From NCBI GenBank assembly GCA_030619925.1, contig JAUXAL010000040.1, positions 1-37,262 on the forward strand: 37,262 nucleotides of DNA, written 5' to 3'. The position numbers were made by a program, and so were the translations under genes. The notes under the pieces are model-generated. The model searched no databases. It was not told where the DNA came from and saw only the letters and a list, made by a program, of their open reading frames with translations. Below, piece by piece: positions 14,997 through 24,165 of this stretch. Each line of letters begins with the position of its first letter. Position 1 is the first letter of the stretch. The stretch is from Phycisphaerae bacterium (GTDB lineage: Bacteria > Planctomycetota > Phycisphaerae > Sedimentisphaerales > Anaerobacaceae).

Positions 14997-16658
14997 CTAT
15001 GGAGTTATCGCCCGGTCGTAGATGCGAACGTCGTCAATCAGGCCGGAGAAGAAACTGGCTGGGTCAAGGTCTTTTCCAGCACCAAAGTACAGACCACCAT
15101 ACGCAGCTTCCAAATATGCTTGCGGCTGTGTGTCTTTGGCAACTTCAGTGCCATCAATGTACAGGGTTCTATAGGAACCATCCCACACAAAGCCGATACG
15201 GTGCCAGTGGCCATCAGTGATTACGGATTCAGACATCAGTGGCAAGCTGGACCGGCCAGTAACCTGTAGCTCCGTCATCAATTTGCCCTCTGCTGGATCG
15301 GCCAAAAGCCAATTCGCACCGCCTGTTTGAGATATGATGACTTGCCCTGGGCCGCCATCTTTGATCCAGGTAAAGACGCTGAATGCCCCATCCGCGGGGT
15401 CCAGGATAAACGGCGTGCTGACATAATCATCAATACCGTCGAATTGAAGCGCTCCATCTATCTGGCCGCCGGCAGGCTGCCAGACAGCATCACCAAACAC
15501 AACGGCATCGTTATCAGCGGCGCTATCGTAGGCGATGTCGCCTTCTGTCTCGTCAAGCTTCCAGTAGGCCATAGCGCCAGGATAGGTTAACAAATGTTCA
15601 GCCAGGACGATCAGGTCCTGCACATCCACTATGCCGTCTCCGAGAGGTGTTGGGCCAATATCGCACAAGGAATAGTTTTCGCCCCAGTGGTCAACCATGA
15701 TGCACATGTCGGCAGAGTCAACGATTCCATCGACGTTAAAGTCAACGACTGGGCTGATTGACACCTGCCATAGGTCGTAGCCACCGATTCCGCCGGGCCG
15801 TGTGGAGCCGAAGTAGAGGGTAGAACCGTCGCGAGAGATGTCGGGATGAAATTCGTGAGCCGAACTGTTGACGGTTGACCCAAGATTCACCGATGTGCCC
15901 CAGTTGTCGTCTGTTGTTGCCCGTGTCGACACCCATATGTCCTCACCACCTGACCCACCTGGCCGATTGGAGTGAAAGAAGAGCCACAGACCGTCATCTG
16001 AGATCGTCGGCTGCCTTTCCGCAGACGAGCTGTTGACAGTTGAGCCAAGGTGCACCGGCGTGCCCCAGTTAGCGTTTTTTGTTGTCCGTGTCGTAACCCA
16101 GAAGTCCGTATCCCCATATCCACCAGGCCGATTGGAAACGAAATAGAGCGTAAGGTCGTCAGCAGAGATGTCTGGGTTGCGGTCGTTAGCCGAGCTGTTG
16201 ACAGGTGGCCCAAGATTCACCGGTGTGCCCCAGTCATCCTCTGTCGTTGCCCGCGTCGTCATCCATATATCGAAACTGCCGTGCCCACCCGGCCGGTCGG
16301 AATAAAAGAAAAGGGAGAGGCCGTCGGCTGAGATGCTCGGGCCCTTCTCGCCAGCCGAACTGTTGACAGTTGAGCCAAGGTGAACCGGCGTGCCCCATTC
16401 AGCGTTTTTTGTTATCCGTGTCGTAACCCATAGGTCCCAATCACCATACCCGCCGGGCCGACGGGACTTAAAGTAGAGCGACAGGCCGTCGGCCGAGATG
16501 CTCGGCCCACCGTCGTTAGCCGAAGTGTTGACAGGTGGCCCAAGATTAGTGGGAGTGCCGAAGGTGAAATCTGCCTTCGCAATGCCACCGCCAAGCACAA
16601 CAGCGGCAATAAACCCAACCAACAACAACCTAATTCTGTAACCTTCAAACCATTTCAT
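14997..16658 (-). CDS. Secreted PD40 beta-propeller protein with dockerin repeats and LamG domain
   Basis: A 553-residue exported protein. Residues ~8-29 form a signal peptide (LLLVGFIAAVVLGGGIAKA). Five 55-residue PD40/WD40-like units follow, each with SISADGLSLYFxSxRPGG(Y/H)GxxDxWVTTR and ending WGTPVxLG; together they would form a (partial) beta-propeller, commonly a protein-binding or sugar-binding surface. Then come dockerin-like repeats (DFNVDGIVDSADMCIMVDHW and LGDGIVDVQDLIVLAEHLL) and a LamG domain (AYWKLDETEGDIAYDS to GLIDDVRIYDRAIT). Units alternate in sequence (TKN.WGT versus TT[ED]D.WGT), showing a 110-residue higher-order duplication. A GGATGG Shine-Dalgarno precedes ATG 16658. 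It has the same C-terminal modules as the M28 peptidase. Likely cell-surface or extracellular; the ligand is unknown. Confidence 0.9.
   Translation of the reverse strand: MKWFEGYRIRLLLVGFIAAVVLGGGIAKADFTFGTPTNLGPPVNTSANDGGPSISADGLSLYFKSRRPGGYGDWDLWVTTRITKNAEWGTPVHLGSTVNSSAGEKGPSISADGLSLFFYSDRPGGHGSFDIWMTTRATTEDDWGTPVNLGPPVNSSANDRNPDISADDLTLYFVSNRPGGYGDTDFWVTTRTTKNANWGTPVHLGSTVNSSSAERQPTISDDGLWLFFHSNRPGGSGGEDIWVSTRATTDDNWGTSVNLGSTVNSSAHEFHPDISRDGSTLYFGSTRPGGIGGYDLWQVSISPVVDFNVDGIVDSADMCIMVDHWGENYSLCDIGPTPLGDGIVDVQDLIVLAEHLLTYPGAMAYWKLDETEGDIAYDSAADNDAVVFGDAVWQPAGGQIDGALQFDGIDDYVSTPFILDPADGAFSVFTWIKDGGPGQVIISQTGGANWLLADPAEGKLMTELQVTGRSSLPLMSESVITDGHWHRIGFVWDGSYRTLYIDGTEVAKDTQPQAYLEAAYGGLYFGAGKDLDPASFFSGLIDDVRIYDRAITP
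15880..16560 (-). repeat. Tandem 165-bp units duplicated as 330-bp pairs
   Basis: The PD40-coding DNA repeats at 165 bp, with stronger identity at 330 bp: the string CTGTTGACAGTTGAGCCAAG starts at 16030 and again at 16360, exactly 330 bp apart, and the flanking bases also match closely. Confidence 0.8.
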
Positions 16659-17014
16659 GTTACACCATCCTTTCTGGCGTCAGGGCAAAATAGCGTCACA
16701 CAGCCGTTTTGACCCGGACAGAGGCTGTGCACACGGTTGCCGGCACCAGTGCCGACCTTGCCATAGAAATTATGAAGCTGCTCAGCCGTATTCTTGTTAT
16801 ATCAATTTACGTAGGGGCTCCTCAAATAAGAATATACCGTATTATTGTGACATAAGCAAGAAAATATGGAAAGTTTTTCACTACTTGGAAATATGAGCCG
16901 GTCCCACGCATTTTTGCAGCTTGACGGCTGCAACGTGTGCGGTTAAACTGTTCAAGGTATCTGTTTAAAGGAGCGATTTGGAAAATTCATCTTGTACTAC
17001 TGAAAGGGAAAGCC
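16659..17014. other. Divergent intergenic region
   Basis: Separates the PD40 gene (minus) from the GH172 gene (plus). It contains a perfect hairpin CGGCAC-CA-GTGCCG (16741-16754) in the PD40 leader and an AT-rich stretch at 16795-16890 where promoters for both directions could lie. I compared the leader with the c-di-GMP and cobalamin riboswitch cores I know and saw no match. Confidence 0.5.
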
Positions 17015-18112
17015 ATGGTTAGACGAAGCGTATTGGGAAAATTGTTATGTTTTGTTTTAGCGGTTTTGCTGTTGGGCTGCGCGTCACCGCAGCAAACGCC
17101 GGATATTGTCGCCGAGCCGTATCTGCTTGATACCGGGCTGGTTTCGCGTTCGATTTCGTTTGAGAATCGCACCGGCGCGCCGGGCGAGAGCGGCAAAGCA
17201 GCCAGCAGGCTCGGTGTGGGACGAAAAGGCTCACCGATGATAACATTGAAGTCCGGCCAGGATGTTGAGCTTTGCGACATCCAGGGCATCGGCACCATAC
17301 GGCATATCTGGATGACCACCAGGAACAACCCGGCCAACCTGCGGAGCTTAGTGATACGCGCCTGGTGGGATGAGCAGGAAAATCCGAGCATTGAGTGTCC
17401 GATTGGTGATTTTATGGGCTTTGCACATGGCAAGGTGATGCCGCATTACTCGGCGGTGCATTCGTTAGGCACGAACGCCGGCATGAATATCTGGCTGCCC
17501 ATGCCGTTTGTCAAACGCGCAAAGATTACGCTGACAAACGAAGGCGAAAAGAATGTGCCGTTGTATTATCAGATTGACTACACGACCGAAGATAAGCATC
17601 CGAATGACGTCGGCCGGCTGCATGTGCTGTTTCGCAGGGAAAATCCCACGACAATGAAGGAGGATTTCGTAATGCTGCCGCAGCGGAAGAACAAGGGCCG
17701 CTTCATGGGTGCAGTCATCGGCGTGCGCAATCTGACGCCCGGCCAATGGTGGGGCGAAGGTGAAATCAAGATTTACATGGACGGCGATACAGACTTTCCT
17801 ACCATTTGCGGGACGGGAAGTGAGGATTACGTCTGCCTGTCTTATGGCATGCAGCAGACGCCGTACCTTTATAACGGCTGCAGTTTGAATGAGAACAACT
17901 TCGTCTCGATGTATCGCTGGCACCTGCCTGACCCGATTTCGTGGCGGGAGGAATGCCGCATCACAATCCAGCAGATTGCGTGGAAAAAAGGTCTGATAGA
18001 GACTCAGGACGACTGGTCGTGTGCGACGTTCTGGTATGAGCCGGTTCCGAGCGCTGCTCTGCCGGAGATGCCGGACGTCGAAGCGCGTACAGCCGACATA
18101 TGGCAGGATTAG
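17015..18112 (+). CDS. DUF2961 / GH172 family lipoprotein
   Basis: A 365-residue putative glycoside hydrolase of the DUF2961 (GH172) family, whose characterised members act on fructofuranosyl or arabinofuranosyl linkages. The signal peptide ends in a lipobox LLGC (Cys22), so it is predicted to be membrane-anchored. Family segments are SRSISFENRTGAPGESGKAA, IRHIWMTTRNNPANLRSLVI (strands of the first jelly roll), the acidic motif ICGTGSEDYVCLSYG, and YRWHLPDPISW. The start at 17015 is set by AAAGGGA upstream and by the signal peptide; the frame is open to 16937. The DUF1080 gene follows 53 bp downstream, so the two probably form a polysaccharide-utilisation operon. The substrate cannot be read from the sequence. 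Confidence 0.88.
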   Translation: MVRRSVLGKLLCFVLAVLLLGCASPQQTPDIVAEPYLLDTGLVSRSISFENRTGAPGESGKAASRLGVGRKGSPMITLKSGQDVELCDIQGIGTIRHIWMTTRNNPANLRSLVIRAWWDEQENPSIECPIGDFMGFAHGKVMPHYSAVHSLGTNAGMNIWLPMPFVKRAKITLTNEGEKNVPLYYQIDYTTEDKHPNDVGRLHVLFRRENPTTMKEDFVMLPQRKNKGRFMGAVIGVRNLTPGQWWGEGEIKIYMDGDTDFPTICGTGSEDYVCLSYGMQQTPYLYNGCSLNENNFVSMYRWHLPDPISWREECRITIQQIAWKKGLIETQDDWSCATFWYEPVPSAALPEMPDVEARTADIWQD

Positions 18113-18165
18113 ACGGGCGAAGTCCTCTTCGCAGAACTGGTTTTTCAGCAAAACAAAAGGAGAAA

Positions 18166-18807
18166 ATGATGTTGCGCAAATTCATTGCTGCCGGATGTAT
18201 GATAATATTGATTTTATCAACGGGTTGTCGCAAGGCCGTTGAAGATGAAAAAGTGGCCGCAGATCGGACCGAAGCAGAATTTATTCAAATCTTTAATGGC
18301 AGGGACCTGACCGGCTGGGAGACGAGCGGCGGTGCCAGATGGGTCGTTGAAGACGGCCTCCTTGTAGGAACCCAAGGAGAGAACAACGCTCCCGGTGACC
18401 TGTTTACAACAGATACGTACGGGGATTTCCTGGTGACCGTTACCTACCGGGTCGAGTGGCCCTGTAACAGCGGCCTCTGGTTCCGGTACCAGTCACCCCA
18501 GAAGGCTTACCAGGCCGACATCCTCGAATATAAGAATCCGGTGTGTTATTCGGGCACGCTGTACTGTCCCGGCAAGATGTTTCTTGCTATGAATGAGGAC
18601 AAGACGCTCGTGGACCGTGAAGGCTGGAACACGATAAAGGTTCGTGCCGAAGGGGACCATCTTCAGGTATGGATTAACGACCACAAAGTCGCTGATGTAC
18701 ACGACGACACTACTGATTCGGGCAAGATTGGCTTTCAGGTCCACCCGGGAGAGCAGTTCGGTCCGATGAAGATTGTGGTTCGAGAGCTTCTGCTCAAAGA
18801 ACTTTAA
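18166..18807 (+). CDS. DUF1080 (3-keto-disaccharide hydrolase-like) lipoprotein
   Basis: A 213-residue lipoprotein with lipobox STGC (Cys21). The mature part is a single concanavalin-like jelly roll: FIQIFNGRDLTGWETSGGARWVVEDGLLVG is the classic DUF1080 opening, followed by YGDFLVTVTYRVEWPCNSGLWFRYQ, WNTIKVRAEGDHLQVWINDHKVAD and GKIGFQVH. Some DUF1080 proteins cleave 3-keto-glycosides; others may only bind sugars. The start at 18166 is supported by AAAAGGAG directly upstream. It lies downstream of the GH172 gene in the same direction, fitting joint glycan degradation. DUF1080 genes are abundant in planctomycetes, which supports the taxonomic guess. Confidence 0.9.
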   Translation: MMLRKFIAAGCMIILILSTGCRKAVEDEKVAADRTEAEFIQIFNGRDLTGWETSGGARWVVEDGLLVGTQGENNAPGDLFTTDTYGDFLVTVTYRVEWPCNSGLWFRYQSPQKAYQADILEYKNPVCYSGTLYCPGKMFLAMNEDKTLVDREGWNTIKVRAEGDHLQVWINDHKVADVHDDTTDSGKIGFQVHPGEQFGPMKIVVRELLLKEL

Positions 18808-18855
18808 TCAATTACATCGCCGTTCCGGCGACTGCTAAACAATGCACCGGTTCAA

Positions 18856-20208
18856 TCAAGACTGTGTGGGTGCTTCATCCTGGATGTAGTCTTTCACTTT
18901 GTAGCGACCGGCGACGGGGATAAAGACGACCGCTGTCACCAGCATCACACCGACAAAGAACCAGTAGTAACTGGCTCCGGGGAGCTTACTTGTGCCATCT
19001 TCGTTCTGGATGAACTTGTTCACTGCGGCGGTGAAGACGTTTCCGAGCGTTATGGACAAAAAGAATACGGCCATGATGAAGGACTTCATCTTCTTTGGGG
19101 CCTGTGTGTATGAAAACTCCAGGCAGGTTATCGAGACCATCACTTCAGCAGAGGTCAGAATCAGATAAGCAAAGATCAACCAGACAATGCTGGGCGTTGC
19201 CCCGGCGGTTATGCGTGTCTCGATCAAGGCGGGAACGACAAAAGACAAGGCTGCTACAAAAAGACCGATGCCGATTTTCCGAAGTGCCGTGAGGGGAAAG
19301 ACTTTGTTTATCGCTGGATAGATAACATACGAAAAAACGGGGATAAGGAGCATTATCATCAAGGGGTTGGCGGCCACGATCTGTGTGGGATGCAGCTTGA
19401 AGAACAGCAACTGACGGTTCATCTTCTCAGCCTGAAGCATCCAGGACGAGTCGATCTGATCGAACAGAGACCAAAATGGCGCAACAAATATGTAAATAAC
19501 CGAGAGTTTGGCCAGAGCTTTGAGTCCCTCGCCGCTGAAGCATTCCTTGACGAACTCTATGCCGCCGCGGGGGATGTGTACGAATTTCTTACGTCCGGCC
19601 CAAAAGGCCGCTGTCGCCAGGACCATAAACCCGCACGGTGTACCGAAAGCGACGGTGGGCCCATATCGCTTCAGCAGCTCAGGAACAAGTGCATTGGAAA
19701 TGAAAGCGCCCAAGTTTATGGCAAAATAGAACCAGATGTAAATCTTGGCCATGAGATGCTGATTGGTTTTTCCGAACTGGTCACCAACGTTGGCAGAGAC
19801 GCACGGCTTTATTATGCCTGAGCCTACGGCGATAAGGACCAAACCGGCGCCGAGACCCAAGCGCGTATGATCAACGGTCAGAGCAAAGAACCCAAAGCAG
19901 TAGATGATCGAGAAAAGAATAATGGTTCTGTATTTGGCCAGCCAAATGTCGGAAATCAGCGCACCGATAAGCGGTGTGAAGTACACAGCCGAGACGAACA
20001 GGTGAAACCAGAATTTGCTTTGCTCCGGGTTCATCGGGTCAAGCTGACCACCGGCGCTTTTCAAAAGGTGGGTCATGAAGAAGACCAGGATACATCGGTT
20101 TCCGTAGAAGCTGAAGCGCTCCGCTGCCTCATTGGTGAGAATATAGGGAGTTCCTGCGGGCATTTTTTCCGATGGGATTGGTGCCGTCAGATACTTGCTC
20201 TTAGCCAT
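18856..20208 (-). CDS. POT-family proton-coupled di/tripeptide transporter
   Basis: A roughly 450-residue inner-membrane major-facilitator protein of the POT/PTR2 family, importing di- and tripeptides with protons. The family motif is clear near the N-terminus: NEAAERFSFYGNRCILVFFM (ExxERFxFYG). About a dozen hydrophobic segments follow, with FYFAINLGAFISNALVPEL in the region corresponding to the PTR2 signature. GSGIIKPCVSANVGDQF is also typical. The ATG at 20208 (MAKSKYLT) is preferred to GTG 20232 because the family N-terminus is short; neither has a clear Shine-Dalgarno, and a TATAAT (20212-20217, minus strand) sits just upstream. It is divergent from a metallopeptidase gene and near two OPT transporters, so it probably forms part of a peptide-uptake block. 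Confidence 0.9.
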   Translation of the reverse strand: MAKSKYLTAPIPSEKMPAGTPYILTNEAAERFSFYGNRCILVFFMTHLLKSAGGQLDPMNPEQSKFWFHLFVSAVYFTPLIGALISDIWLAKYRTIILFSIIYCFGFFALTVDHTRLGLGAGLVLIAVGSGIIKPCVSANVGDQFGKTNQHLMAKIYIWFYFAINLGAFISNALVPELLKRYGPTVAFGTPCGFMVLATAAFWAGRKKFVHIPRGGIEFVKECFSGEGLKALAKLSVIYIFVAPFWSLFDQIDSSWMLQAEKMNRQLLFFKLHPTQIVAANPLMIMLLIPVFSYVIYPAINKVFPLTALRKIGIGLFVAALSFVVPALIETRITAGATPSIVWLIFAYLILTSAEVMVSITCLEFSYTQAPKKMKSFIMAVFFLSITLGNVFTAAVNKFIQNEDGTSKLPGASYYWFFVGVMLVTAVVFIPVAGRYKVKDYIQDEAPTQS

Positions 20209-20292
20209 AACATTATATAGTATTCGTGTCACCGCCCGAGTTCAAAGAAGAAATGGCTGAATGTGAAAAATAACAGGGGCGCTCTCAAACGC

Positions 20293-20325
20293 AATAACAA
20301 GGTCTTTGGCCGGCCCTTTGTTATT
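20293..20325. promoter_or_regulatory. Inverted repeat between divergent POT and peptidase genes
   Basis: AATAACAA (20293-20300) and TTGTTATT (20318-20325) form a perfect 8-bp stem, extendable by CC/GG with one bulge, around a loop containing GGCCGGCC. Position between divergent genes suits an operator, but no regulator is nearby. Confidence 0.35.
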
Positions 20326-20460
20326 TGTGGTCATCCAAAATCTGCTTGATTTCAATGTTTAGAGGCGATAATATCCTTCAGCCGTAAGCTATTTTCTAAA
20401 AAACAAAGAGGAAGAATCTAAGCTGGTAACAGGAGATTTATTTGAAGGGAGTATAAAGTT

Positions 20461-22140
20461 ATGAAAACTTTATCGACCTTAATTGTGACGCTGGCGGTAA
20501 GCGTTATTGTTTTTGATTGTGCGCCTAATGCAAGGGAAAGCCAATTACAGAAGTTCATTACAGCGCACGTTGAAAAAGTCAAACCTATGCAGAAAGAGGC
20601 GAATCTTGCTTACTGGGGCGCGGCGGTTACCGGCAAGTCCGCCGATTATGATAAATATAGCAAATTGGTGCTGGAGATTCGCCAGGTTTACAGCGACCCT
20701 CAGGAGTTTGCCTTTCTTGAAGATATGAAAGAATCCGGGGAGGTGAAGAAAGCAAAACTGGCACGGCAATTGGATGCGTTGTACAACGGCTATCTTGAGA
20801 ACCAGATAGAGCCGGAGCTGTTGAAAAGAATCGTTGACCTTGGCACGGAAATTGAAAAGAACTTCAGTACTTTTCGCGGCACCATTGAAGGAGAAAAGGT
20901 CACCGATAATGAGATTAAGGAAATTCTAAAAACAGAGACGGATTCAGCCGGGAGAAAGCAAGCGTGGCTGGCCAGCAAGCAGGTAGGAGCCGAGGTTGCG
21001 GATGACCTGGTCCAGTTAGTGAAGTTGCGGAACCGGGCGGCCCGGAAACTTGGCTTTGACAATTATCATACTCTTTCTCTGACAACTGCTGAGCAGGATG
21101 TCGAGGAGCTGGACAAGATTTTCAATGAATTGTACGAATTGACCAATGAGCCTTTTGCCGAGTTAAAGGCTGATTTGGACCGGATGTTGGCGGCTAAGTG
21201 TGGCGTTGCCGTTACGGAACTTATGCTCTGGCATTACCACGACCCGTTCTTTCAGGAAACCCCGATGGTATATGAGCTGGATTTAGACGCTTATTATAAA
21301 GATAAAGATGTCAAAGAATTGGGGGCAAGATTTTACTCTGGTGTTGGCCTGCCGGTGGAATCTATCCTTGCCAACAGCGACCTGTATGAGCGCGAGGGCA
21401 AAAATCCCCACGCTTTCTGCACGGATATAGACCGGCAAGGCGATGTGCGCATTCTGTGCAATCTTAAAAATAACGAATACTGGATGGAGGTGACACTGCA
21501 CGAATTAGGCCACGCCGTTTACGATAAATACCATGACCCAAAAGTGCCTTACCTGCTTAGAGAGCCGGCGCACATTTTCACCACCGAAGCGATTGCCATG
21601 TTCTTCGGCCGATTGAGCCGCAATCCCAACTGGATGCAGCAAATGCTGGAGATGTCAGACCGGCAGCGGGCCGAAATCGAAAAAGTAAGCGGTAAATACG
21701 CACGGCTCAAACAAATCATCTTCGCTCGTTGGGATATGGTGATGTATAATTTCGAAAAGCAGCTTTATGCAGACCCCGACCAGGACCTGAAATCGCTCTG
21801 GTGGGACACTGTTGAAAAATATCAGCTTGTGAAGAGGCCGCCAGGCCGTGATGAGCCGGATTGGGCCGCCAAAATCCATTTCACCATTGCGCCCTGTTAT
21901 TATCACAACTATATGCTTGGTGAGTTACTGGCGTCTCAGCTGCATCATCATATCGTTCACAATATTCTTAGACTTGAATCAGACGAGAACGTCAGCTATG
22001 TTGGTCAGAAAAAGGTCGGAGATTTTCTGTCCGAAAAAGTCTTCGAGGCCGGCGCAGTCTACCATTGGAACGAGATGATTGAAAGGGCTACGGGTGAGCC
22101 TCTGACGCCGAAATACTTTGTCGCCCAGTTCGTGAAATAA
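20461..22140 (+). CDS. M2/M3-type zinc metallopeptidase (dipeptidyl carboxypeptidase-like)
   Basis: A 559-residue mostly helical zinc peptidase. LHELGHAVYDKY carries the HExxH zinc site (His347, Glu348, His351); the third ligand is Glu376 in HIFTTEAIAMFFG, about 25 residues on, as in clan MA(E) families M2 (ACE) and M3. The order of LLREPAHIFTTEA resembles the ACE 'LREGAN..FHEA' region, so I lean to M2. The N-terminus (MKTLSTLIVTLAVSVIVFDC) is an export signal; the FDC could be a weak lipobox. GAAGGGAG provides a good Shine-Dalgarno before ATG 20461. The OPT transporter starts 59 bp downstream, so peptides trimmed by this enzyme may be imported by it; this is inference from gene order. Confidence 0.87.
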   Translation: MKTLSTLIVTLAVSVIVFDCAPNARESQLQKFITAHVEKVKPMQKEANLAYWGAAVTGKSADYDKYSKLVLEIRQVYSDPQEFAFLEDMKESGEVKKAKLARQLDALYNGYLENQIEPELLKRIVDLGTEIEKNFSTFRGTIEGEKVTDNEIKEILKTETDSAGRKQAWLASKQVGAEVADDLVQLVKLRNRAARKLGFDNYHTLSLTTAEQDVEELDKIFNELYELTNEPFAELKADLDRMLAAKCGVAVTELMLWHYHDPFFQETPMVYELDLDAYYKDKDVKELGARFYSGVGLPVESILANSDLYEREGKNPHAFCTDIDRQGDVRILCNLKNNEYWMEVTLHELGHAVYDKYHDPKVPYLLREPAHIFTTEAIAMFFGRLSRNPNWMQQMLEMSDRQRAEIEKVSGKYARLKQIIFARWDMVMYNFEKQLYADPDQDLKSLWWDTVEKYQLVKRPPGRDEPDWAAKIHFTIAPCYYHNYMLGELLASQLHHHIVHNILRLESDENVSYVGQKKVGDFLSEKVFEAGAVYHWNEMIERATGEPLTPKYFVAQFVK

Positions 22141-22142
22141 TT

Positions 22143-22181
22143 AGTTATTGGTTATTGGTAATTCGCCATTTACCATTTACA
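22143..22181. repeat. Period-7 array before the OPT gene
   Basis: Heptads AGTTATTGG/TTATTGG followed by CCATTTA/CCATTTA occupy most of the short gap between the peptidase and OPT genes. Same period as other intergenic arrays in the window. Confidence 0.55.
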
Positions 22182-22199
22182 GTCTGGAACAGGTGAGCT

Positions 22200-24116
22200 A
22201 TGAATCTTGAAGAACAGTCATTAGCGGAAATCACGGTTAAGGCAGTTGTTTTGGGTGTGGTTCTTTCGGTTGTGCTGGCGGCGGCCAATGCCTATCTCGG
22301 GCTGTTCGCGGGGATAACTGTCTCGGCGTCGATACCGGCGGCGGTTGTTTCGATGGGTGTGCTGAGACTGTTTCGGCGGAGCAATATCCTGGAGAACAAC
22401 ATCGTTCAGACGGCGGCGTCGGCGGGCGAGTCGCTGGCGGCAGGCGTTATATTCACGCTGCCGGCGCTGGTGATTATGGGCACGTGGGACAGCTTCAGCT
22501 TCAAGTGGGTTGCGATAATCGCCGGATTCGGTGGGGTATTGGGGGTGCTGTTTACGATACCACTGCGGCGGTCGCTGATTGTTGAAGGCAAGCTCAAGTT
22601 CCCGGAAGGTATAGCGACGGCTGAGGTCCTCGAGACTGGACAGGAAGGCGGCAAGGGTGTTTTGTGTATCGCCAAGGCGGCGATTGCGAGCGGGCTTTTT
22701 AAGGTCGGGGCAGGTGCGCTGGGGCTTTGGCCTGAGGCGGTTGAGGGTGCAAAGGCGATTGGGGGTAGCATAGCGTATTTCGGGTCGAACCTCAGCCCGG
22801 CACTGCTTTCGGTCGGATACATAGTGGGCTTGAATATCGCCGTGTTGATATTCATAGGCGGATTCTGTAACTGGCTGATTGCAATACCGATTTGCGCGGC
22901 ACTGCAGGGTCGACCGGCGGAGGCCGAGACTGTGGTTGAATGGGCACACCAGATATGGTCCTCTCAGACGCGGTATATAGGAGTCGGGGGGATGCTCGTC
23001 GGCGGGCTCTGGACGATCTTTCATATGCGGACGTCACTATTGAGCGGGATAACCAGCGGGCTAAAGGCGTATCGTGATATGGCCGGCGGGCAAACTGACA
23101 TCGCCAGGACGGAAAAAGATATGCCGATGAAGTGGATTCTGATCCTTATAATCGGCTCTGTTGTGCCTTTGTATTTGCTGTATCAGGTGTTTGTCCAGCA
23201 GGTATATGTATCGCTGACGATGGCGGCGATAATGTTAGTGACGGGATTTGTGTTCTCTGCAGTGGCCGGTTATATGGCCGGTCTCGTGGGCTCGTCGAAC
23301 AATCCGATATCGGGAGTGACTATTGCGACGGTTCTGGTTTCTTCGCTGCTTTTGGTTGTGTTGATGGGCTCGGACGCCAAGAACGGCCCCGCAGCGGCTA
23401 TCATCATCGGCAGCGTGGTTTGCTGTGCGGCGGCGATAGCGGGGGACAATATGCAGGACTTAAAGGCCGGGTATATTGTCAAGGCGACGCCGTGGAAGCA
23501 GCAGGTCATGCAGTTGGTCGGGACGGTATCGGCGGCTCTGGTGCTGGCGCCGGTGATGATGCTTTTGCAGGAGGCCTACGGTTTTGCCGGCCAGGCCGAT
23601 GCCGGTCCGAAGGCACTGCCGGCACCGCAGGCGAATTTGATGGCTTCGGTTGCGAAAGGCGTCTTTGAGGGCGGGCTTCCGTGGAATTATGTTTATCTGG
23701 GGATGGTGGTTGCGGCAGGCGTGATAGCGCTGGATTTGTACCTGCAGAAAAAGGGCAGCTCGTTTCGGACGCCGGTGCTCGCGGTGGCGATTGGGTTTTA
23801 TCTGCCGTTCGAGCTGTCGGTGCCGATTTTTGCCGGCGGGTTGATACACCAGGCCCTCAAGAGCTACAACAAAAAGCGAAACAGCCATACCGAAGAGGTC
23901 GAGGGCTCGAGTCGAAGCGGGCTGCTGTTTGCTTCGGGGCTGATTACGGGCGAGGCGCTGATGGGTATCCTGATGGCGATACCGATTGTGATTCTGGCCA
24001 AGAAGGATATATCTCTGCCGCTGTGGGAAATGCCGATGGGCTCGCTTGTGGGTATCGTTTTGCTTGTGGGTGTAGCGTACTGGCTGTATCGCACCGCGCG
24101 GGGAAAAGCGCAATAA
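22200..24116 (+). CDS. OPT-family oligopeptide transporter (first copy)
   Basis: A 638-residue polytopic inner-membrane protein of the OPT superfamily. AANAYLGLFAGITVSASIPAA and ILENNIVQTAASAGESLAAG match the conserved N-terminal repeat of prokaryotic OPT transporters, and IIGSVVCCAAAIAGDNMQDLKAGYIVKATPWKQQ matches the mid-protein OPT motif (D-x-K-x-GY..GA/AT-P-x-xQQ). About 14-16 hydrophobic segments can be counted. The prokaryotic members are presumed to carry oligopeptides or metal-chelates. The start ATG 22200 has CAGGTGAG upstream. The gene is high in GC and in alanine/glycine codons. It is convergent with a second OPT gene and co-directional with the peptidase, consistent with peptide scavenging. 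Confidence 0.92.
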   Translation: MNLEEQSLAEITVKAVVLGVVLSVVLAAANAYLGLFAGITVSASIPAAVVSMGVLRLFRRSNILENNIVQTAASAGESLAAGVIFTLPALVIMGTWDSFSFKWVAIIAGFGGVLGVLFTIPLRRSLIVEGKLKFPEGIATAEVLETGQEGGKGVLCIAKAAIASGLFKVGAGALGLWPEAVEGAKAIGGSIAYFGSNLSPALLSVGYIVGLNIAVLIFIGGFCNWLIAIPICAALQGRPAEAETVVEWAHQIWSSQTRYIGVGGMLVGGLWTIFHMRTSLLSGITSGLKAYRDMAGGQTDIARTEKDMPMKWILILIIGSVVPLYLLYQVFVQQVYVSLTMAAIMLVTGFVFSAVAGYMAGLVGSSNNPISGVTIATVLVSSLLLVVLMGSDAKNGPAAAIIIGSVVCCAAAIAGDNMQDLKAGYIVKATPWKQQVMQLVGTVSAALVLAPVMMLLQEAYGFAGQADAGPKALPAPQANLMASVAKGVFEGGLPWNYVYLGMVVAAGVIALDLYLQKKGSSFRTPVLAVAIGFYLPFELSVPIFAGGLIHQALKSYNKKRNSHTEEVEGSSRSGLLFASGLITGEALMGILMAIPIVILAKKDISLPLWEMPMGSLVGIVLLVGVAYWLYRTARGKAQ

Positions 24117-24165
24117 GCGAAAAGCCAAAAAATGCCCGGGGTGAGGCAGGCTTGCAGAGGTGATT

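Noticed and set aside
15880-16560. Possible CRISPR-like periodic repeat
   Set aside because: Repeats are 165/330 bp and encode PD40 blades in one frame; no short repeat-spacer structure.
16659-16790. c-di-GMP riboswitch in the PD40 leader
   Set aside because: A hairpin is present but the conserved GEMM core bases are not.
22221-23024. 267-codon minus-strand frame
   Set aside because: It is the antisense shadow of the GC-rich first OPT gene; the translation is Arg/Gln-rich and motif-free.
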